Positions 32,849-42,604 of a stretch of 46,303 nt of DNA are shown here, in pieces; positions within the stretch are counted from its first letter, which is position 1; every line of letters starts with the position of its first letter. Where the stretch lies: contig LT649242.1 in assembly GCA_900128395.1 (NCBI GenBank), positions 1-46,303 on the forward strand, in the 5' to 3' direction. The translations under genes were made by a program, and so were the position numbers. The notes below the pieces were generated by a model. That model saw nothing but the letters and a program-made list of their open reading frames with translations, ran no database searches and was not told the DNA's origin. The stretch comes from Stramenopiles sp. TOSAG23-2. Taxonomy: Eukaryota > Sar.

Positions 32849-33839
32849 TATATTATTTTTATTTTTTTTTTTGACTACTAAAATATATGTATATATCTAT
32901 ATACTCTTACAATCTTGAAGAATGCGATATATATTTGTGTGACACTATGTTATATTAATAGTTTTGATCCCAAATAAACAAATCACAGACTTTTTATTTT
33001 GTTTGGAAAAGAGTTACTAAAACACAACGTTTACTCAACAATAAACACATCTTTTTATCTCATTTTCTATGTTTTTACGACGAGCGAAAAACGGCTCTGC
33101 AAATTTTCATAGGAAATGACGATGTACTCTACCAGGTAAAACCCATAGTAGCTATAATCCGCGCGGGTAAGCGTTTTATAAATTCGCATCAATTTTTTAT
33201 CCAGAAATGACGATAATAATGAGGACTATATTTTGTTTGAGATCTAAATATCCGAAATGATGATAAGATGTGTACATACTATATCGTTATAATTGAATTA
33301 TTGCAAACTTGATGGAAATAATTTTTGATATTATTGTTTTTTCTATATAATACTACAACATAAACATTAGCTCTTGATTGAAATATTATACGTTACCTAT
33401 GTGGGAAGAAAAAAAAAAGCCAGGAGGAAATTCCGTTATTAGTCATTTAAGGAAACTACTTAACAAATAGAATATACACGGTGTGTCTATGCTATTCTAA
33501 TAATTTTATGATTATCCTATTTCCAAATAGAAAGGTCATAGCATAAGGATAGTTGGAATTAGTCCTTAAATTACTGGGATTAGAAAATCTATATCGATAT
33601 ATTGGAGTTTATAATTGTTTACGGGGAAGAAGTAGGTACATATATTGTACATTAACATAATACATTCTAGAGTAATATATATATACATATATAGAGAGAG
33701 AGATAATATATAATATATTGTTTTTTCCGTAAGTGAGTTTGTATTTCGTTTTGTTCCTTTTTTTTTAAGTACATACATATATATATAATAATAATACATT
33801 TAATAAATATTATATTGTATAATTATTATTTAACCAAAA
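32849..33839. other. Divergent intergenic region (about 1 kb)
   Basis: Promoter region of the LRR and calpain-fold genes. Positions 33430-33580 carry nested inverted repeats, including the palindrome CTATTTCCAAATAG and the pair TATGCTAT/ATAGCATA; this may be a degraded short inverted-repeat element. No gene was seen. Confidence 0.4.
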
Positions 33840-36539
33840 ATGGCGTTATGGGAAGATAATAAATTCACTTCAAATAATGCAGCGTTATATGAGGAAGAAG
33901 GAAAAGTTGCTGAGTATGATATTGGAACAAATGGTAGTCCAACAGAAGTATATTGGTTAAGACCAAACGATGAATTTCCAACTGGTAATAATTTAGCAGA
34001 TCCACAATTATTTGTCGATGGGGATGAAGCTGGAGATGTCAGTGAAGGTAGTATGGATGATGCGTGGTTTATAGGTGCATTAGCAGCTGTTGCAGCACAC
34101 CCATTAGCACTAGTACAAAATTTATTTGTTGATGAGGATGAAGATGCATGGGCACGTGAAGGTCGATTAGCGTGTAGATTTTACAAAGATGGCGAGTGGA
34201 TCGAAGTTCCTGTAGATACAAAGATACCAATGAAATTAAAAGAAAAGGAGGAAACATGTGTTCCACTGTACGGTCGGTGCCGTAATCCAGAGGAACAGTG
34301 GATACAAATGGTAGAAAAAGCATATGCAAAGTTACATGGAACTTACAACGCTTTATCTGGTGGGCATGTTGGTGATGCATTAGTCGATTTAACTGGGGGT
34401 AGTGCACAAACAATTGTCTTGACAGATGACCCCGTTGCAGAAATGGTAAGCAAAGGCCGTCTATGGCCACGGATACAACGTTATTTGGATTATTATTATG
34501 TAATAACATGTGAAAAAACTGTTAGTAGTGGCATGGAAGATATAAAAGATGGTGAAGTTGATTTAGTAACTGGTTTGAAGCAAAGTAGGGCATATAGCAT
34601 TTTATGCGCAAAAGAAATCGGTGCTTTGCGGTTCATCAAGATACGCAATCCATGGGGAGAAGATGCTGCATGGCGTGGTGAATGGAGTGATGGTTCCCCA
34701 AAATGGGAGGAACATCCTGAAGTAGAACAAGCCATGAAAGAAGACACGGAGATTGGATTTGATCGTACTAATAAAGATGGAACATTTTGGATGGTATGGG
34801 AAGATTTTGTTAGACAATTTGATACATTATGCATGTGCCGTTTATTCGGTGAAGAATTCAATCAATATTTAATACAAGGTGAATGGGAAGGTCGTACAGC
34901 AGCTGGCGCTCATAAAATTATACGTGATTCCATGGCAACTACGAAAAAAGGGAAAAAGAATACGGGAAATGTGAAACGATCGCCAGAGAAAAAAACGGCC
35001 GATGAGGAAAAAAATGATGGTGGGCCACGTAAACGTAATGTTCATATTTCCAATCGCCGTGGTACATTTACGGAAACGGATGGTGATCCACGTTGGTTCA
35101 ACAATCCACAATATCGACTAGTTGTTGAGAAAGAAACAGAATGTTACATATCTTTAATGCAAAAAGATAGACGCGTTTTAAGACATGGCGATTCTCATTA
35201 CTCCATAGGTTTCGTCGTATTGCGACAAAAGAAAAATGAGAAAGGACGTATATGGGAACAAGATTTGAAATATACAATCACTGACAGTAGTAAATCACGT
35301 TTTGCGGGGTTGTTACCACGTAGAGAAGTGACAAAAGCAAGTATTGTTCTATCGCCAAAATATCATTATATCATAGTTCCGTACACAAGAAATTGGGGAG
35401 TTGAGATGCCATATACAATGAGAATATTCACACGCCAAGAAATGAAAGTGGAAGCATTGCCTGAATTATTTTGTAAAACATATGAAGGTAGTTGGACAAT
35501 TGGCGAGGAATTGGATACTGCAGGTGGCCCATTGACTATTAAAGGCACGGAGAAAGAAAATTTAAAATTTTGCCAAAATCCACAATATTTAGTACGTTTA
35601 CCAAAAACGAAAGATAGAGTCAGTTTGAAAGTAGTCTTAAAGCGTACCGATAAAAATGGTGTTGTGAAAGGGAAACGTGAAGGTAAAACGAATTTCCCAG
35701 GATTAGTCATTGTGAAGCCAGATCCACCACCAGCTACAGGGAAAAAGAAACGAATTGAAATCACAAATTTCATGGGCGAACCATTATCACCACACAAACG
35801 TGCGGAAGCAAAGGCAAAAGCAGCACGTATAGCACGTGGGGAAGAGATTATAGAGGAAGATAAAACAGTTGGTAAAGTTTCTCGTAAATTATCAATAGCA
35901 AAAGGTGACTGGTGTTGCAATAGTGATTTTTCTGATCGTGAAGCTGCTACGTGTACATTGCCAACGTTGATGCAAATATGGTGTGAAAATGGAATGATTA
36001 TTGTTCCCGTTTTACAACAACCTGGAATGGAAGGTTCATACATGTTGGAAGTTTTTAGTGAAATTCCAATATCGATGGAGGAAATGCCACAAACAAGAGA
36101 GAAAACAGTGGCATCGTCTTGGACTGAAAATTTAAGTGGTGGGATGCATATGAATGAGAATTGGAAAAGAAATCCAAAATTTAGTTTGGAATTGTTTACA
36201 GATAGGCCTGCAAAAGTTGATATTACATTATCAAGACCAGAAGATAGATGGGGTAGACGTGCAGTTAAAGATAGTGTTGGTACGATGATGGGTTTTTATT
36301 GCGTTTCAGGAACAAGAATTACGAAAGAACCAACAGGAATTTTTTATGATGGTAAACCATGGACACAAACACCATATATGCCAGTACATAAAATATCGAC
36401 ACCACCAAATTTTATGTTACAACCATTGAATGAAGGTGACGTTTATACTATCTTGCCAACAACGTTTGAACCGGATAGGCATGGTCCATTTTTTGTAACT
36501 GTGAAAGCTGATTGTGATTTTAGATTAACCACAAAATGA
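33840..36539 (+). CDS. Calpain-fold pseudoprotease with three C2-like domains
   Basis: An 899-aa protein. Residues ~30-345 are a calpain protease core: LVDLTGG (181-187), IKIRNPWGE (266-274), WSDGSPKW, and a GTFWMVWEDFVRQFD end. The catalytic Cys position is Ala75 (DDAWFIGAL where active calpains have GDCWFLAAL), and the catalytic His is Arg250 (GLKQSRAYSI). Only the Asn (270) of the triad remains, so it cannot work as a Cys protease. After a basic linker come three beta-rich calpain domain-III (C2-like) units with W..NP(Q/K) starts near 417, 545 and 762. Inactive calpains in animals and trypanosomatids act as cytoskeletal or signalling scaffolds; a similar role is inferred. Confidence 0.88.
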   Translation: MALWEDNKFTSNNAALYEEEGKVAEYDIGTNGSPTEVYWLRPNDEFPTGNNLADPQLFVDGDEAGDVSEGSMDDAWFIGALAAVAAHPLALVQNLFVDEDEDAWAREGRLACRFYKDGEWIEVPVDTKIPMKLKEKEETCVPLYGRCRNPEEQWIQMVEKAYAKLHGTYNALSGGHVGDALVDLTGGSAQTIVLTDDPVAEMVSKGRLWPRIQRYLDYYYVITCEKTVSSGMEDIKDGEVDLVTGLKQSRAYSILCAKEIGALRFIKIRNPWGEDAAWRGEWSDGSPKWEEHPEVEQAMKEDTEIGFDRTNKDGTFWMVWEDFVRQFDTLCMCRLFGEEFNQYLIQGEWEGRTAAGAHKIIRDSMATTKKGKKNTGNVKRSPEKKTADEEKNDGGPRKRNVHISNRRGTFTETDGDPRWFNNPQYRLVVEKETECYISLMQKDRRVLRHGDSHYSIGFVVLRQKKNEKGRIWEQDLKYTITDSSKSRFAGLLPRREVTKASIVLSPKYHYIIVPYTRNWGVEMPYTMRIFTRQEMKVEALPELFCKTYEGSWTIGEELDTAGGPLTIKGTEKENLKFCQNPQYLVRLPKTKDRVSLKVVLKRTDKNGVVKGKREGKTNFPGLVIVKPDPPPATGKKKRIEITNFMGEPLSPHKRAEAKAKAARIARGEEIIEEDKTVGKVSRKLSIAKGDWCCNSDFSDREAATCTLPTLMQIWCENGMIIVPVLQQPGMEGSYMLEVFSEIPISMEEMPQTREKTVASSWTENLSGGMHMNENWKRNPKFSLELFTDRPAKVDITLSRPEDRWGRRAVKDSVGTMMGFYCVSGTRITKEPTGIFYDGKPWTQTPYMPVHKISTPPNFMLQPLNEGDVYTILPTTFEPDRHGPFFVTVKADCDFRLTTK

Positions 36540-36935
36540 TTGTTACATAGTAATGAGCAATATATATAATATACAATATGTAAATTATGAAGTCATGTGT
36601 GTCTATGTAAAACAAAAATAACACAAATGTAGCTGCAGCTGTGTAAGCATAAAAAAGGAGAAGAGCAAAAGGTGTGTATAAATGATATTTAATTTTATTA
36701 AAAGTATTCGATTTTATTTTCTGTGGAATTTTATATTTTTTTTATTATTACCATCCCAGAGTGCCCCCCCACCTCCTTACAGGTATTATATATCCTCCTA
36801 TAAATAATACTTTTTGACTTGTGCACTTAGAAAAATATATTTCTAATTATTGATAAAATGTAGATTAAATATTACAGACTATTTTTTTAAACATACTGTA
36901 AAGTAATTATTCATCCTTTTAAATCTAGAGAAGTA
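36540..36935. other. Short gap between two plus-strand genes
   Basis: AT-rich with a C run at 36764-36774. It should contain the calpain gene's 3' end and the fusion gene's promoter. No further feature was seen. Confidence 0.4.
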
Positions 36936-39900
36936 ATGGCCAAATTTTTATCAGAACAAGATTTTATCTTTCATCGAATTGATGGTAGTAGTGATAGTGA
37001 CAATGCAATAATAAAAGATACTGCATTAATATTAAATCAAGAGTGGCCAAATATCAAATTACAATCAAGAATTGAATGGTTATCTCGGAGTTCGATTAAT
37101 AACTTACCAGCATCTTGGGTGTTATTAAATACTAATAATAAAGCAATCGCGCATGTGCGACTTTCAACTAAGTACAAAGAAGAACAGAGTATAAGCAATA
37201 ACAACAATAACGATAACAATGTCAAGAAAAATTTACGTGAAAATATTTCTGTAATTGCGACGTCTGTTGTTGTTGCGAAACAACTTCGTGGCCTTGGCGT
37301 AGGTAAAATTTTGTTAAAAAAAATGCATGAATGCTGTTTTGACTTGGGTTTTGGCAGAGTAGTATTATGGACAACCGATGCTGTCGGGTTTTATTTAAAA
37401 TCAGGATATAAAAAAATTCAGCCGTTGAAAAAGAATATCCCGAATGTAATTGCAAAACATTTTTCAGATACATCATTAGATAATTTACGCAATGTCTTAA
37501 TGAAAAAGCGAAAAAGTATCAATAATAATAATAACAATAATAAAACAAACCAAAAAATAGCTACAAGCGAATCAGTAAGTGAAATTTTAGACGGTGATTC
37601 AAATTTAGAAAATAACACTTGGCTTGCTTTTCGAGTTCGAAGTTCCTTTAAACCATTTTATCGTAATAAAAAAGCTATGGAAGAAGAAATGAATCATTTA
37701 TTAGAGAGTGGGCATTTCACTAATAAACAAACTAATAATGATGTTGACGAATTGAAAACTACATACATTAATCATGTCCCATTTGAAAATCAAATTGGTC
37801 CTATGTGTGGTATCTCGGCATTAAATTGTATGAAAGAATATTTTAAGAACACAGTCAAAGCAAAGAATTTGGATATTAATTCAATACAGGTTGATAAGAT
37901 TATTATAAAATCTAAAGATGCTGATGGTAATAATATTGTAATGGAAAAATACAAATCAAATAAAAGTGGATGGGGGAAATCATGTTCAACAATGTCATCA
38001 TCATCATTATCATCACAGCAACAACAACAACAACAACAACCTATCTCAATTTTAGAACAAGCGCAGAAAGAAAAGATTACAACAGACGGGGAATTATTTG
38101 ATATTAAAAAAATTGGTAAATTGGCAGCAATGGATGTTTGTGATTTAAATTCAGTTGTTGTTGAACGTATGTCATTACGTCTTATCATAAATTTATTGTT
38201 AAATCGATTGCCTGTATTAATCTGCTACGACAGATCGTCATCTTCATCTATTTATGGTGTCTCCATGAAAAAAGGTAAAGCGGCGCATTGGGCTCTTATT
38301 GTTGGTTTCATACTAACAAAACAAATGAGGGATAGCAATAGTCATATGTTAAATACTAGCAATAGTGATAATAATGGAAAATACAAATATGTCTGGTTAG
38401 ATGAACATAAAACAAATATCCAACAACATGCCATTCATTATGCTGTTGATGATGATTGTAACGATGATATCAACAATGATCCAATACTGATATTGCAGCA
38501 TGGTATGTCTCAAAAAGTATTATTTTGCCCTTGGAGTAAGTTAAAAGCATCAAACTTACAAGTTGAGGAATATGCAAGAACCTTATCAGAAGATAATTCA
38601 CTGCGCTATAAAAAGTTAGAATGGAAACATATTTCAAAACCAACCTTGAAAAATTGTATTTTATTTCTTTATCCAACATTATCAGAAACATTGCAAAAAG
38701 AGAAATGGTCAAATGTCCTAGATGCGTATTGCAAGACAAATTATTACATAGATATAACATCCTCGCAAGCAATTAATCAAGTCAACGTTATGATAAATCA
38801 TGAATTACCAAAACAATTGTTAGATTGGTTATTTACATATACAAATTCATATCGTACAGAATGGTTCATAGCTACTGCATTTAATCCAAATTCAAAGCCA
38901 TGCGACGTTGCCACGAATTTACAAGAAAACGATGTACTAGAGAAATACATTATTGAAAAAAAGTGGTTATATTTAAAAGGTATAGGCCAAGATCCAAACA
39001 TGGAATGGCCAGGTGAAAATCACTTTTTAATATGTGCTACTTATATGGATGCAATGGAAATTATGGCTCGTTTTCATCAAAACGCAGTCGTTGTATCCTC
39101 ATCTGCCATAGTAAATGATCAAATGATTCAAAAATTACCAAATCTTCATGCAAAATTATTATTTAATAATGGTTACGTCTACCCACCCCACAAAGAGGAG
39201 GATGATAAAGAAGCGCACATAGAGGATATACTACCTCCAAATAATACAAGAAGAAGAAGAAGAAGACAACGTACTCGGCATGAACCACTAATTGAGAATA
39301 AACGCCCTATTAATTTAGTATTAATCGGTGGAGGTGTTGCAAGTATAAGTTGCATTGATACTATTCTTGACATTGCAAATTTAAATGAGTCGAATGAAGC
39401 TTCAAGTATTGAAATATATTTAATTACCCCGTCAGAGAATATACAAAGATTGAAAAAAAAACGGCGATTATCAAGTTATTTAAAAGAATATGAGATAAAA
39501 TATGAAAATGCTGCGATATTAGCAAATAAAGGTGTTAAGGTAATTCAAGATACTGCAAAAGGTTTGAATATGGAAGAAAAGCAAGTTTTGTTGGAGTCAG
39601 AAAATATCGTATCATTTGATAAATTATTTATTGGTACAGGCGCTTTGCCGAATCTACTTTTTCGTTCCCCATTCTGTCTTAGTGTACGAGACAAAGCAAG
39701 TGTAATCGATCTAGGTAAGCGTGTTAGCACTTCTACACATGTTGTCATTGTTGGAAATGGTGCTATTGCAATGGAAATGGTTGAAGCCTTGCGTGGTACT
39801 ATGATCGACATAACTTGGGTAGTAAAAGACAGTTACGTTGGCAATACATTTTTTGATCAGAGTGCATCTGCATTTTTTCAATCAAAAATATTTGAAAATA

Positions 39901-41033
39901 GAAGACGATCTGATTGTCATAAATATGCAATTCCACTATCAAATGCAAATCATTTTCAGTGGCAAATACTATCACATGATGATGTTAAGAATAAGGCAGA
40001 TGATGAGCAAATGTTTGTTGATGAAGATGAATTGAACAATGCAATAAATATAGAAAACAACGTATTGTTTGGACATTCACTAGGACCGAGCTGGTTAAAT
40101 GTTTTGAATCAAAATATAAAAGATAATAAAGTAGACAAGAATGATAATAATTTTACTGACGATGATAACAATAATGCTGGAATGGAAAATAGTATTAGTA
40201 GTCTTCCAAAATTGAATGTAGTTTATAATGCAACTATTGCAAAATATGCAGATACATCTATGGATGACACAAATGAATGGAATTTGCACATTTGCTTAGG
40301 AAATGGAAGTATTTATTGTTGCGATTATCTTATTTCTGCTACAGGGGTACTTCCAAATACCCATTTCGTTCGTAGTAGTAATGTTAATGACAATATTTAT
40401 TTCGCAGAAGATGGTGGTATACCAGTAAAAAGTAACTCTATGCAAACGTTCTTTTCAAATGATGTATATGCTGCAGGTGATTGCTGTACAATCGTAGTTG
40501 AAAGGGAGGAGGAAGAGGAGGATAGCAACCATTGGTTTCAAATGCGGCTATGGGACCAAGCAATGTATACAGGGCAAAAAGCTGGGATTTCTATGATGTC
40601 TTTTGAAAATAAATTTTACGATTCGTTAAATTTTGAATTATTTACACATGTAACAGAGGCATTTGGATACAAAGTTGTGTTGTTGGGGCGTTACAATGGT
40701 CAAGGTATGAGTGAAGAGTATATCAATGCACTGCAGTCTATTTCACTTGAAGCAATAGAATCATCCTCTCCATCGTCTTTAAATTTAAATAAGTATAAAT
40801 CAACCGCAATGTCGACATTGAAAAACGATAATGATGTTGAAATTTTCTTACGATGTACACCTGGTACTGAATATATTAAAGTTGTAGCGGTAAATAATAA
40901 AGTTTGTGGGGCTATATTAATTGGCGAAACAGATTTAGAAGAGACATTCGAAAATTTAATTTTATCACAAATAAATATCAAAGGTATGGATTTATTAGAT
41001 CCTAATATTGATTTAGAGGATTATTTTGATTGA
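36936..41033 (+). CDS. Triple fusion: NAA80-like acetyltransferase, ACTMAP-like protease, PYROXD1-like flavoprotein
   Basis: A 1365-aa uninterrupted frame. Part 1 (~25-170) is a GNAT fold like NAA80: LNQEWP, HVRLS (73-77), VVVAKQLRGLGVGKIL with the acetyl-CoA loop RGLGVG (118-123), and DAVGFYLKSGY. Part 2 (~276-560) matches ACTMAP/C19orf54: VPFENQIGPMCGISALN with Cys291, AHWALIVGF with His451, LQHGMSQ and WSKLKASNLQ. A middle region (~565-770) is unrecognised. Part 3 (~790-1365) is a full PYROXD1: FAD site IGGGVAS (797-803), NAD(P)H site VIVGNGAIAMEM (937-948), GNTFFDQSA, AAGDC (1179-1183), and an ending GETDLEETFENLIL...LDPNIDLEDYFD. ACTMAP trims and NAA80 acetylates the actin N-terminus. 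The added oxidoreductase implies a redox link. Confidence 0.9.
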   Translation: MAKFLSEQDFIFHRIDGSSDSDNAIIKDTALILNQEWPNIKLQSRIEWLSRSSINNLPASWVLLNTNNKAIAHVRLSTKYKEEQSISNNNNNDNNVKKNLRENISVIATSVVVAKQLRGLGVGKILLKKMHECCFDLGFGRVVLWTTDAVGFYLKSGYKKIQPLKKNIPNVIAKHFSDTSLDNLRNVLMKKRKSINNNNNNNKTNQKIATSESVSEILDGDSNLENNTWLAFRVRSSFKPFYRNKKAMEEEMNHLLESGHFTNKQTNNDVDELKTTYINHVPFENQIGPMCGISALNCMKEYFKNTVKAKNLDINSIQVDKIIIKSKDADGNNIVMEKYKSNKSGWGKSCSTMSSSSLSSQQQQQQQQPISILEQAQKEKITTDGELFDIKKIGKLAAMDVCDLNSVVVERMSLRLIINLLLNRLPVLICYDRSSSSSIYGVSMKKGKAAHWALIVGFILTKQMRDSNSHMLNTSNSDNNGKYKYVWLDEHKTNIQQHAIHYAVDDDCNDDINNDPILILQHGMSQKVLFCPWSKLKASNLQVEEYARTLSEDNSLRYKKLEWKHISKPTLKNCILFLYPTLSETLQKEKWSNVLDAYCKTNYYIDITSSQAINQVNVMINHELPKQLLDWLFTYTNSYRTEWFIATAFNPNSKPCDVATNLQENDVLEKYIIEKKWLYLKGIGQDPNMEWPGENHFLICATYMDAMEIMARFHQNAVVVSSSAIVNDQMIQKLPNLHAKLLFNNGYVYPPHKEEDDKEAHIEDILPPNNTRRRRRRQRTRHEPLIENKRPINLVLIGGGVASISCIDTILDIANLNESNEASSIEIYLITPSENIQRLKKKRRLSSYLKEYEIKYENAAILANKGVKVIQDTAKGLNMEEKQVLLESENIVSFDKLFIGTGALPNLLFRSPFCLSVRDKASVIDLGKRVSTSTHVVIVGNGAIAMEMVEALRGTMIDITWVVKDSYVGNTFFDQSASAFFQSKIFENRRRSDCHKYAIPLSNANHFQWQILSHDDVKNKADDEQMFVDEDELNNAINIENNVLFGHSLGPSWLNVLNQNIKDNKVDKNDNNFTDDDNNNAGMENSISSLPKLNVVYNATIAKYADTSMDDTNEWNLHICLGNGSIYCCDYLISATGVLPNTHFVRSSNVNDNIYFAEDGGIPVKSNSMQTFFSNDVYAAGDCCTIVVEREEEEEDSNHWFQMRLWDQAMYTGQKAGISMMSFENKFYDSLNFELFTHVTEAFGYKVVLLGRYNGQGMSEEYINALQSISLEAIESSSPSSLNLNKYKSTAMSTLKNDNDVEIFLRCTPGTEYIKVVAVNNKVCGAILIGETDLEETFENLILSQINIKGMDLLDPNIDLEDYFD

Positions 41034-41213
41034 AAAGTGCAAAAGGGGAGATTAAAAATATCTCATTCTGTTGCGCATTCTTGATATTTGTGTTTACGTA
41101 ATAAAGAGCTTATTTTTATATTATATATTACGTATAATCATATCATAATCATATCATATCATAGTCACATATATCATTAAATTTATTTTTATATTTTTAA
41201 ATAACTTATATAT

Positions 41214-41320
41214 AATGGTGGTTAAAATCTAAGTTATAACTTAATGATATGTCATTTGATTTTATCCATCATTATCATACGAAGCGTTCGTATTATATAT
41301 ACGCGTACGATCGTATCATA
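41214..41320 (+). repeat. Dispersed convergent-gap module B1 with palindrome
   Basis: This shares AAAATCTAAGTTATA and a palindrome followed by ACGCGTAC with 43410-43525. The palindrome here is ATACGAA-GCG-TTCGTAT at 41277-41293. Confidence 0.65.
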
Positions 41321-41339
41321 CTCGTACTTCGCACTTCGT

Positions 41340-41441
41340 AGATATTAAATATTTGGCTCAAACACTATTTATTCTTTTGAGAGTAGGAATTATCATGGGG
41401 TATGATAGAAATAAAAAAATTAAAATAATGCGCGTATACTT
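41340..41441 (+). repeat. Dispersed convergent-gap module, copy A4
   Basis: Closest to copy A2. TTGGCTCA is followed by the core ATTCTTTTGAGAGTAGGAAT (41371-41390), then TAAAATAATGCGCGTATA. Confidence 0.7.
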
Positions 41442-41509
41442 TTTATTAAAGCTTATAATTTAATTTACTTTTTTTATATTTTTAAATATGATAAAAATAA
41501 AAAACAATT

Positions 41510-42010
41510 TTAACTCACAATGTCCATTACAAGTGCAACACCTGCTAATGTCCATCTAGCTGGTGGCGATTTCGTTTTCAACTGTGCAACAAATACAAAT
41601 GTCGGGCCACGTTGTAACGTTTTGTAAACTGGGCATTGATAAATATTTGAAGTGGATGCTTTATCGCTTGCGATAGAACGGCAATTAATAATTGGCATTT
41701 GACAGAACATCTCACGTGGTGTTGCTTTCGTAATTGCACCATCATTTGGTGCCCATTTTGCACCTTCCATATATAAGCCATGTAAGTAAGCGCCATCGCG
41801 GGATCTGCTATCGATTTCCTCGGCATTCATTCTTTTCGTCATTTCTGTTAGAGTTATCAATTTATCCAATGCATCCCCAGTTCTTTGTGCTGTCATTTGT
41901 TTAATAGCAGTCAAAAACGATTGTGGATTTGAAAATCCGGCTATCCATGTAACTACAGGAATATCAGCTGGATTCCCAGTCCAATCAACCAATTGTTCGT
42001 ATCTTGTATC
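41510..42010 (-). pseudogene. Orphan C-terminal fragment of an axonemal dynein heavy chain
   Basis: The frame is open from 42010 (just after a TAA) to the stop at 41510. It encodes the very end of a dynein heavy chain: WIAGFSNPQSFLTAIKQMTA, then GAYLHGLYMEGAKW, YQCPVYKTLQRGPTFVFVAQL and ARWTLAGVALVM. There is no ATG, and the 594 bp upstream hold no more dynein sequence before a gene on the other strand. A full heavy chain has over 4000 residues. It is either a truncated pseudogene or a 3' exon whose upstream exons lie beyond an unusually long, gene-bearing intron. The retained frame and motifs suggest a recent break. Confidence 0.75.
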
Positions 42011-42604
42011 TTATTCTTGTTCTTGTATATATACATATACATTGTTATTGATCATAAATGTATTTGCTTGTATTTTAACACTATTCATCATGTGATTCGA
42101 TGTACAAATAGCTTATTCAAATAATCCATATTCTTCGGTTTTTCCTACCGCTGTGCTGCTGATGGCCATAGTATTTCCATTGCAAAAAATATCGTTATAA
42201 CTCCAGTTTGTTACATGGTATTTATAAATTTCACAACAATGCTATGTGCATGGAAGAGTTTCCAAAGTTAAAATGTAAAAAGAATCAATATTCATAGTTA
42301 AAATTACCTTAAATCCGAAGAAGAAAAATCAGGAAAAGAAGATTAAGATTTCAAAAACGTTTTTAGTAGTTTTTGTTGTTTCTTACTATTTTCAATTCAT
42401 TCAATAATATTAATTGAATTAATGCAATAAAAAGTACACTGCTTCATAATATTCTTTTGTTTGTTTCTATCTTTCACCTGATTTATTGTAGCTATTGTTC
42501 ATATTGATTTGATTTTTTTTTTTAAAGAAAGAACAATTAAAGAATAAACGGTGTATAATATATAAGAAAATATTAAAAGAAACAAAAAGTAAATCTTGGA
42601 CAAA
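42011..42604. other. Gap upstream of DPCD and of the dynein fragment
   Basis: Mostly AT-rich. A short minus-strand frame ends near 42118 (MAISSTAVGKTEEYGLFE then stop); it is not recognised and may be chance. The promoter of the DPCD gene should lie here. Confidence 0.35.

Larger units (their letters stand above)
41034..41509. other. Convergent intergenic region with modules A4 and B1
   Basis: Module B1 covers about 41214-41320 and module A4 about 41340-41441. Between and before them are ATCATATCATA words. No gene was seen. Confidence 0.5.

Noticed and set aside
35366-36043. A 225-codon minus-strand frame
   Set aside because: It lies fully within the calpain-fold gene on the other strand and shows no motif of its own.
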